From: Candidatus Metaruminococcus caecorum
GTDB lineage: Bacteria; Bacillota; Clostridia; Oscillospirales; Ruminococcaceae
Direction: 5' to 3'
Assembly (NCBI GenBank): GCA_904420045.1
Contig: CAJFTY010000038.1
Span: 1 to 45,474 of the forward strand
Length of the DNA: 45,474 nt
Of the stretch, positions 1-8,367 are shown piece by piece. The position numbers were made by a program, and so were the translations under genes. A model generated the notes under the pieces. That model had not been told where the DNA came from. It saw nothing but the letters and a program-made list of their open reading frames with translations, and did no database searches. Positions within the stretch are counted from its first letter, which is position 1, and every line of letters begins with the position of its first letter.

Positions 1-330
1 AGCCATAATCCTGGCGGAACGCCGGAGATTTCATCAACTATGAAAGCTTACTGAAAAACGAAGGCTTTGCTTTGTTACTCGCGAAGCCCGTAAGAAAAAA
101 AAATAGCCGTTTTACGCCTGTTTTTCCTGCTGCCGTCCCTTGTGGGCAACCGACGGTAATGGTCGTTTTGACTGCCTCGTTTGCGTTCAGCAATCAAAAA
201 CAGCTGATGCGCAGCCGGAATGAATAGGATCTGGCTATTGGTTGAGGCGGCTGACAAGACGGGTGTTTTGCCGCATGGTGAGCACAAATCCGGCGGTTGA
301 AACACAACAGATCGTAAAGGAGGTTGGATG
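1..330. other. Leading non-coding stretch upstream of ppx
   Basis: I see no complete gene here. A plus-strand frame entering at base 1 stops at 52-54 and could be the last 17 codons of an upstream gene, but it is too short to judge. An A-run near 97-104 follows a weak GGCTT/AAGCC inverted repeat (64-89), which might be a terminator remnant. The ribosome binding site of the next gene (AAAGGAGG, 316-323) closes the region. I found no convincing -35/-10 pair. Confidence 0.4.
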
Positions 331-1227
331 ATGAAAACGGCATTGTTGGATATCGGGTCCAACACCATCCGTTTGGTGGTGTATCAGCCGGAGGGAGGCG
401 CCCTTAATCCGGTGTATGAGAGCAAGGAAAACGCCCGCTTAATCAGCCTGGTTCAGGCCGGCCGGCTGCCGGAAGCAGGAATCCGCCGGCTGTCCCAATG
501 GATTTCGCAGATGAAAGCCCAGGCGGAGGAGCAAGGCGCACAAAAGCTTTGTTGCTTTTCCACCGCCTCCCTGCGGGGAATTCAAAATCAGCGGGAGGTA
601 CTGGACGCGGTGGAAAAGTCCTGCGGCGTGCGGATTCATGCACTGTCCGGCGAACAGGAGGCCCTTTGCGACTTTGAGGGGCTCAAAGCCGCCGCGGGAA
701 CTCCTGCGCTGATCGGCTGCGATCTGGGCGGCGGAAGCGCACAAATTTTTTCTTCCGGCAGCGAAGGGCTTCAGTGGTGGGCCAGTTTGCCCATCGGCTG
801 CTTAAAGATGACAAACGAGTATGTTGAGGGATTTCTCCCCACAGCAGAGGAAGAATCCCAGCTTCGGAGCGCCGTTCGCCAGCAGTTGCTGAGCCAGCCG
901 CGCCTGTATGAAAACTCTTATGATACGCTGTATTTGACTGGCGGTTCCGCCCGGGCGGCACTGCGTCTGGCGCAAAACCTGCTGGGGCAGCAAACAAAGC
1001 TTGTTCCCCGGGAGGGGCTTCGCCAGTTGATTCGCCGGCTGCGGGACGAAAATGAAAATGTTCGGGCGCTGCTGACCCGGTATGTCCCAGGGCGGGAAGA
1101 AATCATCCTGCCGGGCATGATGGTGCTGGATGAGATCTCCCACGCGGCAGGTGTAAAACAGCTGTCGGTGGAGGAATACGGCGTGCGGGAAGGATATTTG
1201 ATCCGACATGTGCTGAAAAACCGTTGA
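331..1227 (+). CDS. Ppx/GppA-family exopolyphosphatase
   Basis: Member of the ASKHA-fold Ppx/GppA phosphatases, which hydrolyse terminal phosphates from polyphosphate or the gamma/5' phosphate of pppGpp in the cytosol. The N-terminal phosphate loop DIGSNT lies at residues 7-12 and the second loop DLGGGSAQ near residues 131-138. At 298 residues it carries only the two-lobed catalytic core and lacks the C-terminal helical domains of long enterobacterial Ppx, as usual for short Firmicute forms. Two ATGs are adjacent (328 and 331); 331 is preferred because it sits 7 nt from AAAGGAGG. It is followed after 40 nt by the polyphosphate kinase gene, so the pair probably balances polyphosphate breakdown and synthesis. 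Whether it prefers polyphosphate or pppGpp cannot be read from the sequence. Confidence 0.88.
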   Translation: MKTALLDIGSNTIRLVVYQPEGGALNPVYESKENARLISLVQAGRLPEAGIRRLSQWISQMKAQAEEQGAQKLCCFSTASLRGIQNQREVLDAVEKSCGVRIHALSGEQEALCDFEGLKAAAGTPALIGCDLGGGSAQIFSSGSEGLQWWASLPIGCLKMTNEYVEGFLPTAEEESQLRSAVRQQLLSQPRLYENSYDTLYLTGGSARAALRLAQNLLGQQTKLVPREGLRQLIRRLRDENENVRALLTRYVPGREEIILPGMMVLDEISHAAGVKQLSVEEYGVREGYLIRHVLKNR

Positions 1228-1267
1228 GCAAATTGTTTATGGACACAAAGAAAGGGTTGTATGGGTC

Positions 1268-3394
1268 ATGGAGAACACCGGCAAAAAAAATTCGGTATAC
1301 GTTAACCGGGAACTCAGTTGGCTGAAATTTAATCTCCGGGTGCTGGAAGAGGCGGAGGATCCGGGTGTTCCGCTGTTTGAACGCCTGCGGTTTGTCTCGA
1401 TTTTCGCCAGCAACCTGGATGAGTTCTATATGGTGCGGGTGGGCAGCCTGTTTGACCAGCTGGTATTAAAAAAGCCGGTGCTAGACAGCAAGACCGGCAT
1501 GTCCAGCGAAGAACAGTTGGAGGCGATCTTTGACCAGACCAAGCTGATTCTGCCCCGCAAGGATCAGGCATACGCCCGAATTTTATCCGAGCTGTCCGAC
1601 TACCGGGTCCACCCAATCACACCGTATGAACTAAGCGACGAGGACTATGAATATTTAAGCACCTATTTTGAAAAAGAGGTACTGCCCCTGACTTCCCCCC
1701 AGATTATCGACAAACACCACCCGTTTCCGTTTTTAAAAAGCAAAGAGCTGTATATCGGCGTGCACATCGCGGGAAAAAACGAAAACGCGGTGCGTTTGGG
1801 CATCATTCCCGCCAGCGGGAGCTTCAGCCGGGTGATCTTCCTGCCCAGCCGGGACGGCGTGCGGTTTATGCTGGTGGAGGATCTGCTGTGCCTGTTTGCC
1901 GACCGGATCTTTTTCAAGCACAAGATCATTGACAAGACGGTGTTCCGGATCACCCGAAACGCGGATCTGAATGTGGAGGATTCCACCTATGATTTTGACC
2001 TGGACTACCGGGAGGCCATGACCGAGCTGCTCAAAAAGCGCAAAAAGCTGGCTCCAGTTCGGCTGGAGCTGCGGGATGCGGTCAATGTGAACATGATGAA
2101 CTACCTGTGCGAACATCTGGAGCTTTCCCATCAGCAGGTGTTTATCAACCATTCCCCCTTGGATTTTTCGTTCGTCTCTGCGCTGGAGGGCAGGCTGCAA
2201 AAGGAGCGGGAGCTGTTTTTTTCTCCGCTTACACCCCAAAAATCCCCCTATATCAACCCGGAGGAGCGGCTGATTCCCCAAATTCAAAGGCGGGATATTC
2301 TGCTGCACTACCCCTATCACAGCATCGACCCCTTTATCCGGCTGCTCAACGAGGCGGCGGAGGACCCAAAGGTGGTGTCCATCCAGATCACCCTGTACCG
2401 GGTGGCCAAGGACTCCAAGGTGGTCAGCGCCCTGATCAAGGCCGCGGAAAACGGAAAAGAGGTCAAGGCGGTGGTGGAGCTGCGGGCCCGGTTCGACGAG
2501 GAAAACAACATCGACTGGTCCAAGCAGATGGAGGAAGCCGGCGTCAGCGTCATCTACGGCCTGGACGAGTACAAGGTGCATTCCAAGCTTTTACTGATTA
2601 CCCGCAAGTCGGGCAACCACATTGAATACATCACCCAGATCGGGACCGGAAACTACAACGAAAAAACCGCCAAGCTGTACACCGACCTGTGCCTGATGAC
2701 TGCCAACAAAGAGATCGGAGCCGACGCTTCCGTGGTATTCAACAGCCTGTTTATGGGCAATATGGTGGAATCCAGCAATCACCTACTGGTGGCGCCGCTG
2801 TGTTTTAAGAGCAGGATCATCGAACTGATCGACAATGAAATCGCCGTTGCAAAGCTTGGCCAGCCCGCGCTGATCCAACTGAAGATGAACTCAGTCAGCG
2901 ACCGGGTGCTGATCGACAAGCTGATCGAGGCGTCCAAAGCTGGGGTGCAGGTCAAGATGATCGTCCGGGGGATCCTGTGTATGCGCACCGGCGTGGAGGG
3001 ACAGACCGAAAACATCAAAGCCATCAGCATTGTGGGCCGTTTTTTGGAGCACAGCCGGATTTATGTGTTCGGCGCCGAGGAGCGCCGGAAGGTGTACATC
3101 GCCTCGGCGGACTTTATGACCCGCAACACCGAGCGCCGGGTGGAGGTTGCCGCTCCGGTGTATGACAAGCGGCTGCAAAAAGAGCTTCTGGACGTAATGG
3201 AAGTCATGTTCCGGGACAATGTCAAGGCCCGCATCCAGCTGCCGGATGGAAGCTATACCCACGTCCGTGGCGATGGGGAACCGCTGGACGCCCAGGCGTA
3301 TTTTTATGAGAAAGCTTATGAGATGGCCGAACAGCGGTTTTATTCCGAGCCCCCAAAAAAGAAATTTCACTTCCCGTTTTTTCGAAAAAAATAA
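1268..3394 (+). CDS. ppk1: Polyphosphate kinase 1
   Basis: PPK1 reversibly transfers the gamma phosphate of ATP to long-chain polyphosphate. The 708-residue length is typical. Visible are the N-terminal region (SWLKFNLRVLEEA, FASNLDEFYMVRVG), the middle domain, and the two phospholipase-D-like C-terminal domains. The autophosphorylated histidine is His438 in the motif YKVHSKLLL, equivalent to E. coli His435, and the second conserved histidine is His595 in EHSRIYVFG. GTGNYNEKTAKLYTD, another PPK1 signature, is intact. The gene follows the Ppx-family gene on the same strand. The start codon has only a distant AAAGGG upstream, so initiation may depend partly on translation of the preceding gene. 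A nested hairpin with a U-run follows the stop. Confidence 0.97.
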   Translation: MENTGKKNSVYVNRELSWLKFNLRVLEEAEDPGVPLFERLRFVSIFASNLDEFYMVRVGSLFDQLVLKKPVLDSKTGMSSEEQLEAIFDQTKLILPRKDQAYARILSELSDYRVHPITPYELSDEDYEYLSTYFEKEVLPLTSPQIIDKHHPFPFLKSKELYIGVHIAGKNENAVRLGIIPASGSFSRVIFLPSRDGVRFMLVEDLLCLFADRIFFKHKIIDKTVFRITRNADLNVEDSTYDFDLDYREAMTELLKKRKKLAPVRLELRDAVNVNMMNYLCEHLELSHQQVFINHSPLDFSFVSALEGRLQKERELFFSPLTPQKSPYINPEERLIPQIQRRDILLHYPYHSIDPFIRLLNEAAEDPKVVSIQITLYRVAKDSKVVSALIKAAENGKEVKAVVELRARFDEENNIDWSKQMEEAGVSVIYGLDEYKVHSKLLLITRKSGNHIEYITQIGTGNYNEKTAKLYTDLCLMTANKEIGADASVVFNSLFMGNMVESSNHLLVAPLCFKSRIIELIDNEIAVAKLGQPALIQLKMNSVSDRVLIDKLIEASKAGVQVKMIVRGILCMRTGVEGQTENIKAISIVGRFLEHSRIYVFGAEERRKVYIASADFMTRNTERRVEVAAPVYDKRLQKELLDVMEVMFRDNVKARIQLPDGSYTHVRGDGEPLDAQAYFYEKAYEMAEQRFYSEPPKKKFHFPFFRKK

Positions 3395-3420
3395 CCGAGC
3401 CCCCCTTTTTTTGACTTGTG

Positions 3421-3511
3421 AACCGTCCACCAAACATGGTATGATAAAGATAATTCGATTGCATCGCAGGCGGCTTGCCCTTTGGGTGCCGCCTATGATG
3501 GACGGTTTTAT
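3421..3511 (+). terminator. Nested stem-loop terminator after ppk1
   Basis: An outer 9-bp stem (AACCGTCCA, 3421-3429, with TGGACGGTT, 3499-3507) runs into TTTATT. It encloses a second hairpin, GGCGGC (3469-3474) with GCCGCC (3488-3493), extended by a GCCC/GGGT stem across a TT bulge. It ends the ppk1 transcript in my reading. It is larger than a standard terminator and contains a TATGAT element (about 3440) that could be the -10 of the next gene. Confidence 0.5.
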
Positions 3512-3569
3512 TGTGCGCGCCCCAAAAGGCGGCTCAAAACCAGTTTGACAGAAGGGAACGATTTTAGCA

Positions 3570-4043
3570 ATGAGCAGAACAGCCAGCGAATTTCAGACGC
3601 AGAATTCCGATCAGGTGATCCAGTATATTGCGGCCAATACGCTTCAGCAGAAAGGGTACATGCTAAAACCCTATCGCAACACAACGGACATGGTGTGGCA
3701 AAAGGGCGACGGCTTTTTGACCGCCAAGCAGTATATCAAGGTTGTCAGCCAGAACGGCCGGGTGCACCTGGAGGCCTGGATGGCGGCCTTTGGCGACTGC
3801 GGAGAGATGAAGCTCACCGGCTTTTGGGGCTGGGCAATTAAAAAGATGATGCGGGATCAGGTGCAGGCTTTGACCGCGGCGCTTCACCAGAAGATCTATA
3901 TGCCGGGCACCGCGCCGGTTCCGCCCCACTCCCCCTCGGCGCAGCCAGCGGCGGCTCAAGCGGCTCCAGCTCAGCAGGCCCCTGTTACTGAGCCAGCCTC
4001 CCAGCAGGCCGCATCCCAGGCTGCTCCCGCGCAGGAGCAGTAG
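3570..4043 (+). CDS. Unknown protein with Ala/Pro/Gln-rich tail
   Basis: A 157-residue protein that I do not recognise. Residues 1 to about 110 look like a compact globular domain with alternating charged and hydrophobic positions (QYIKVVSQNGRVHLEAWM and TGFWGWAIKKMM are notable). No signal peptide or membrane span is visible. Residues 115-157 form a low-complexity Ala/Pro/Gln/Ser tail with repeated QAAPAQ-like units, probably disordered. The start at 3570 has AAGGGA some 12 nt upstream. It stands between ppk1 and a small lipoprotein gene on the same strand, with a 44-nt gap to the latter. The context gives no clear function. Confidence 0.7.
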   Translation: MSRTASEFQTQNSDQVIQYIAANTLQQKGYMLKPYRNTTDMVWQKGDGFLTAKQYIKVVSQNGRVHLEAWMAAFGDCGEMKLTGFWGWAIKKMMRDQVQALTAALHQKIYMPGTAPVPPHSPSAQPAAAQAAPAQQAPVTEPASQQAASQAAPAQEQ

Positions 4044-4087
4044 GTTTCTGCCAAAACGGCTGCATGGAATTAGTTGGAGGATGTTGT

Positions 4088-4453
4088 ATGATGAAAAAAG
4101 CGGGCGTACTGCTGCTGACCGTTTTTCTGCTGTTTGCGGCGACAGCTTGCGCCAAAGATGTGTATAAAGGTGTGCGCAAGGCGGAGGAAAGCCGATTTTA
4201 TTTAAACTACAGCATGTTTACCGGCACGGACTCCCACACCCTGGAGCTCAAACAGGGGGATGTGCTAAAAGCTGATCTGGTCGCCGCAGACGGGACGCTG
4301 AAGGTCGTAGTGCAAAAAGAGGGCTCTGCCCCGGTCTTTGAGCAGGAGGAGGTCTCCACCGGCTACGAGGAAATCACGATCCCCGAGGATGGCGCGTATC
4401 AGATCACCGTGACGGGCAAGCGGGCTATGGGCAGCGTAAGCTTTACAAAATAA
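4088..4453 (+). CDS. Small predicted lipoprotein
   Basis: A 121-residue protein with a classic lipoprotein signal: MMKK, a hydrophobic run to residue 18, and a lipobox-like ATAC ending at Cys21. It is expected to be lipid-anchored on the outer face of the membrane. The mature part is rich in beta-forming and acidic stretches and ends with YQITVTGKRAMGSVSF, suggesting one small beta-sandwich domain; I cannot assign a family. The start is chosen at 4088 (a second ATG follows at 4091) because GGAGG at 4076-4080 lies 7 nt upstream. A strong bidirectional terminator follows directly, shared with the convergent ABC exporter genes. Confidence 0.75.
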   Translation: MMKKAGVLLLTVFLLFAATACAKDVYKGVRKAEESRFYLNYSMFTGTDSHTLELKQGDVLKADLVAADGTLKVVVQKEGSAPVFEQEEVSTGYEEITIPEDGAYQITVTGKRAMGSVSFTK

Positions 4454-4463
4454 TGAATGGATC

Positions 4464-4507
4464 AAAAAGCTCCCCGGCCTTTCCTGAGAAAGGCCGGGGA
4501 GCTTTTT
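4464..4507. terminator. Bidirectional rho-independent terminator
   Basis: A 20-bp perfect stem, AAAAAGCTCCCCGGCC... with its complement, and a CTGA loop. It is flanked by A and T runs on both sides, so it can stop transcription of the lipoprotein gene (plus) and of the ABC exporter operon (minus). Confidence 0.93.
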
Positions 4508-4520
4508 GCAGATGTGCTTT

Positions 4521-6293
4521 TTACAGATCCTGGAGCTGGGCGGTGTACAGGTGATAGTAATCGCCGTGCTTCGCCATCAGCTCGTCATGGGTGCCGCACT
4601 CGGTGATCCCCTTGTTGGACACGTACATAATCCGGTCGCAGTTTTTGATGGTGGAAAGCCGGTGGGCGATGATAAAGCTGGTTCTGCCCTTTAACAGCTC
4701 GTTTAGTCCCTTTTGGAGCTGCCGCTCGGTTTTCGCGTCGATGGAGGAGGTGGCCTCGTCCAGAATCAGGATCTTGGGGTCGGCCAGCAGGGTGCGGGCA
4801 AAGGCCACCAACTGCTTCTGGCCCTGGGACAAGCGGGAACCCCGCTCGTTGACCTCGGTGTAGTAGCCCCGCTCCATCTGCTCAATAAACTCGTTGGCGC
4901 AGACGGTTTCGCAGGCGCGCCGGACCTCCTCGTCGGTGGCGTCCAGGCGGCCGTACTTGATATTGTCCAGGATGGTGCCCGAAAAGATCACGCTGTCCTG
5001 GAGCATGATCCCCATCTGGGAGCGCAGGGAGTGCAGCGTCACCTTGGAGATGTCGTGGCCGTCCAGCCGCACCGCTCCCCCGTTTAGGTTGTAAAACCGG
5101 GAGATCAGATTGACTACCGTGGTTTTGCCGGCGCCTGTGGGGCCCACCAGTGCGATGCTTTCGCCGGGATTTACGGTAAAGGACAGATCCTCCAGGATGT
5201 TTTTGCTCCCGTCGTAGGAAAACGTCACATGGTCGAAGGTCACCTGGCCGGTGATGGGAGGAAGCTCTTTGGCATCCGGCGCGTCGCTGACAGTGACCGG
5301 CTCATCCATGGTCTCAAAGATGCGCTCCAAATACGCGATGGAGTTGACAAAGTTGTTGTACAGGTTCGCAATGTTTAAAATCGGCTGCCAGAACCGGGTG
5401 GCGTAGGTGGTCATGGCGAAGATCAGGCCGAAGCTCACCGAGGGCTGCAGCACCAGCACGCCGATGAGGTACAGCGCGGCGGTGACCCACACCGAGATGT
5501 TGTCCACCGACACCCACAAAAGGTTTCCGATGTACTGGGCCTTCATCCAGGTGTCTCGGTAGTTTTTGTTGAGCCGGCCAAAGATCCCCTTGTTTTCCTC
5601 CTCCCGCACGAACAGCTGGGTGATCTTCGCACCGTCCAGGCTCTCGTGGAGATAGGCGTTCATATTGGAGCTCTTGTTGGACACCTGCTGCCAGGATCTG
5701 CGCTGTGCGGGCTTGATTAAGATGACCACCAGCAGAAACACCGGCACCCCCGCGAACACCAGCAGGGACAGCTTGGGGCTGGTGGCCAGCATGAAGATGG
5801 AGATAAACAGGATGTTAAAAATTTCCAACACAAAGTTGATGATGCCGTTGGACAGGGTGTCCGACAGATTGTTGACATAGTGGACAATCCGGGTCAGGAT
5901 TTTCCCGTGGGGCCGGTCGTCGTAGTACTCAAAGGAGAGGTCCTGCAAATGATCGAACAGGTCCTTTCGGATGTCGTACACCACGTCCTGGCCCACCCGG
6001 GTCATCAGCCGGGAACGGATGGTGGTGAACGCTACACTGATGATAATGGTGACCAGCAGCACCGCCGACAGCAGAATCAGCTGGGGGACGTTCTTGGCCG
6101 GGATGGTGTTGTCCAGCGCGTACTGGATGATCTTGGGGCCCAGCAGGGCGGTGATGGCCGCCAGCGCCGACAGGGTCAGGGCGGTAATCATGCGCCTTGC
6201 GTGGCGCTTGATGTATTTGCCCGCCCGCTTTAAGTGGGAGAAGCTAAATGGGGTTTCCAGGGTTTCGTCCTGGTCAAATTTGTTTCTGGCCAC
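4521..6293 (-). CDS. ABC exporter half-transporter, catalytic-Glu subunit
   Basis: Type I (B-family) ABC exporter half: an N-terminal six-helix membrane domain (about residues 35-330) fused to an ATPase domain (about 355-590). Walker A is GPTGAGKTT (near 383-391). The signature is LSQGQ instead of LSGGQ. Walker B ends ILILDEATSS, so the catalytic Glu is present. The start is GTG at 6293, 3 nt after the stop of the companion gene, so the two are co-translated. The companion has the complementary defect (Asp for the catalytic Glu but a perfect LSGGQ). Together they should form a heterodimer with one working and one degenerate ATP site, as in TM287/288 and BmrCD. The substrate is unknown; lipids or drugs are usual for the family. 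Confidence 0.93.
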   Translation of the reverse strand: MARNKFDQDETLETPFSFSHLKRAGKYIKRHARRMITALTLSALAAITALLGPKIIQYALDNTIPAKNVPQLILLSAVLLVTIIISVAFTTIRSRLMTRVGQDVVYDIRKDLFDHLQDLSFEYYDDRPHGKILTRIVHYVNNLSDTLSNGIINFVLEIFNILFISIFMLATSPKLSLLVFAGVPVFLLVVILIKPAQRRSWQQVSNKSSNMNAYLHESLDGAKITQLFVREEENKGIFGRLNKNYRDTWMKAQYIGNLLWVSVDNISVWVTAALYLIGVLVLQPSVSFGLIFAMTTYATRFWQPILNIANLYNNFVNSIAYLERIFETMDEPVTVSDAPDAKELPPITGQVTFDHVTFSYDGSKNILEDLSFTVNPGESIALVGPTGAGKTTVVNLISRFYNLNGGAVRLDGHDISKVTLHSLRSQMGIMLQDSVIFSGTILDNIKYGRLDATDEEVRRACETVCANEFIEQMERGYYTEVNERGSRLSQGQKQLVAFARTLLADPKILILDEATSSIDAKTERQLQKGLNELLKGRTSFIIAHRLSTIKNCDRIMYVSNKGITECGTHDELMAKHGDYYHLYTAQLQDL

Positions 6294-6296
6294 TGG

Positions 6297-8072
6297 TTAT
6301 TCCCCCTTTCCCTGGGCGGCGGAAGCTCCGTCGCTCTGCAGCTCGTAAATTTCCCGGTAAAAGCCCTCCTGCGAAAGCAGCTCGTCGTGGGTGCCGCACT
6401 GGACGATTTCCCCATCTTTTAAAATAAGGATTTTATCCGCGCTTTTGGTGGTGGAAATCCGCTGGGCGATGATGAATTTGGTGCAGGGGAACGAAAGCTC
6501 CCGCAGGCTTTTCTGGATGAATTTTTCGGTTTCCATGTCCACCGCGGAGGTGGTATCGTCCAAAATCAGAATGGCGGGCTTGATGGCCAGGGCCCGTGCC
6601 AGGGCGATGCGCTGCTTCTGTCCCCCGGACAGGCCCACGCCCCGCTCACCGATCAGGGTGTCGTAGCCCTGTTCCATCTTGTCGATAAAGTCCGCGGCGG
6701 CCAAGTGGGCGTAGTATTTTACATCCTCCTCGCTCATGTCCGAATCGCCGTAGGCGATGTTGCCGTCCACCGTGTCGGAGAACAAAAACACGTCTTGTGT
6801 GGCCATGCCGATGTTTTTGCGCAGGTCGCTTTTATCCCACAGCTTGACGTTTAACCCGTCCACGTCCACCTCGCCGCCGGTGGCGTCGTACAGCCGGGCG
6901 ATCAGGTTGACTAAGGAGGTCTTTCCCGAGCCGGTGTTGCCCATAATGGCGATGGTCTGGCCCGGTTCGGCGGTGAAGCTGATGTGTTTTAAAACCTCGG
7001 CTCCGTTGCGGAATTTTAAGGACACGTCTTTAAATTCCACCCGGCCGGAAAAGCGCTCTTTTTTCTCCACGCAGTCGTAGCGGTTGACGATGGTGGGTCT
7101 TGCGTAGTAGAGCTCGATGATCTTGGCGGAGGAGGCGAAAAACCGCTGTAAATCGTTTAGCAGCATACCCATCATCCGCATGGGGTTCGCCAGGGTTCCC
7201 GCCAGGGAGGAAAATGCCAGCAGTTCGCCGGCGGTCAGCCGTCCGTAGATCATAAACAGTCCGCCCACCAGCAGGGTGACCACCGTCAAGGACTGGGCCA
7301 GCGACTCGATGACGGGGTAGTAGTGGAACCAGAGCAGGTTTGCCTTCATGCTGGCGTCCCGGTAGTTGCGGTTTTTCTCGTCGAATTTTTCCCGTTCGAA
7401 ATCCTCCCGGGCAAAGGCGCGGACCACCCGGTTGCCGGCGATGTTTTCCTGGGCGCCGGTGTTCAGGTCGGACAGCTTTTCACGGGAGTCCCGGTGCAGC
7501 GGCCCCACCCGCTTGGAAAACCGGGTGGTGACCACGTAGATAAACGGGGTGATGGCCAGCAGCACCAGGGTGAACACCACGTCCACCGTCAAAAAATAGA
7601 CGATGGTTCCCACAAACAGCACCACGTTTTCCAGGATCACCCGAACGATCCAGGCCAGGGTGTGGCGGATCATGTCCATATCGCCGGTTAAGCGGTTCAT
7701 CAGATCGCCGGTGCGGTTTTTGTCGTAAAAATCCATGTCCTGCTGCTGCATGTTCTGGTACAGGTAATCCCGCAGGGTGCGCACCACCCCCTGGGAAGCC
7801 CGCTCGCACAGCATGATGACGGTGTAAAACACCGCCGTGCGGGTCAGTGTGGCTAAAATCAGCGCGATTACCAGGGGAACCAGCTGGTCAAGATGGCGCA
7901 CAAGATGCCCCGAGGCGTCGGGGACGCCGGTGATCACCTGATCCACAATCCGCTGGGTAATCATGGGGTTTACAAGCGTCAGCCCAGAGCCTACCAAGAC
8001 CAGGCACAGGCCAAAAATATAAGAGAACCGGTAGCCCTTTAAGTTCTTCCAGATCCATCGAAGCTGGAACAT
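6297..8072 (-). CDS. ABC exporter half-transporter, degenerate-site subunit
   Basis: First gene of the exporter pair, 591 residues, with a six-helix membrane domain (about 15-320) and ATPase domain (about 340-575). Walker A is GNTGSGKTS (near 376), the signature is a canonical LSGGQKQR (near 482), and Walker B reads ILILDDTTSAVD. The residue after the Walker B Asp, normally the catalytic Glu, is therefore Asp, the mark of the non-hydrolysing site in heterodimeric exporters. Residues 16-50 (FSYIFGLCLVLVGSG) are the first helix. The start ATG at 8072 is about 300 nt from the divergent yifB gene. A TATAAT box lies at 8149-8154 on the minus strand, but no good -35 is correctly spaced from it. Confidence 0.93.
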   Translation of the reverse strand: MFQLRWIWKNLKGYRFSYIFGLCLVLVGSGLTLVNPMITQRIVDQVITGVPDASGHLVRHLDQLVPLVIALILATLTRTAVFYTVIMLCERASQGVVRTLRDYLYQNMQQQDMDFYDKNRTGDLMNRLTGDMDMIRHTLAWIVRVILENVVLFVGTIVYFLTVDVVFTLVLLAITPFIYVVTTRFSKRVGPLHRDSREKLSDLNTGAQENIAGNRVVRAFAREDFEREKFDEKNRNYRDASMKANLLWFHYYPVIESLAQSLTVVTLLVGGLFMIYGRLTAGELLAFSSLAGTLANPMRMMGMLLNDLQRFFASSAKIIELYYARPTIVNRYDCVEKKERFSGRVEFKDVSLKFRNGAEVLKHISFTAEPGQTIAIMGNTGSGKTSLVNLIARLYDATGGEVDVDGLNVKLWDKSDLRKNIGMATQDVFLFSDTVDGNIAYGDSDMSEEDVKYYAHLAAADFIDKMEQGYDTLIGERGVGLSGGQKQRIALARALAIKPAILILDDTTSAVDMETEKFIQKSLRELSFPCTKFIIAQRISTTKSADKILILKDGEIVQCGTHDELLSQEGFYREIYELQSDGASAAQGKGE

Positions 8073-8292
8073 TGCGTTTCATTCCCTTCTGTCCTCATCG
8101 GGAGAGGATTGAAAGATTTTGTAAAGATTTGCCTGAAAGCGTAGGTTTATTATAGCGCATCTGTCAAAAAAGGAAAGGGGTTTTGTGAAATTTCTGATGT
8201 AAAAGAATGACTAAATTTTGACCGTTTGGCTGTGCACAATTACAACCTACCTTATTTATAATAGATCTCGTTTCAAAGCATGCTGTCGAATC

Positions 8293-8322
8293 TTGCTTTT
8301 CTTTGTCGAAACGCGGTATAAT
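8293..8322 (+). promoter_or_regulatory. Sigma-A type promoter for yifB
   Basis: TTGCTT (8293-8298), an 18-nt spacer and TATAAT (8317-8322), about 45 nt upstream of the yifB start. The -10 is a perfect match to the consensus and the -35 matches at four positions. Confidence 0.6.
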
Positions 8323-8367
8323 GGGAACATAGAAAAACAGTAAGAAAACGGAAAGGGATTGACGGCG

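Noticed and set aside
8149-8167. TTGACA and TATAAT on the minus strand upstream of the ABC exporter genes
   Set aside because: The boxes are only 7 nt apart, so they cannot work together. The -10 may be real with a poor -35, but this is not supported well enough to list as a promoter.
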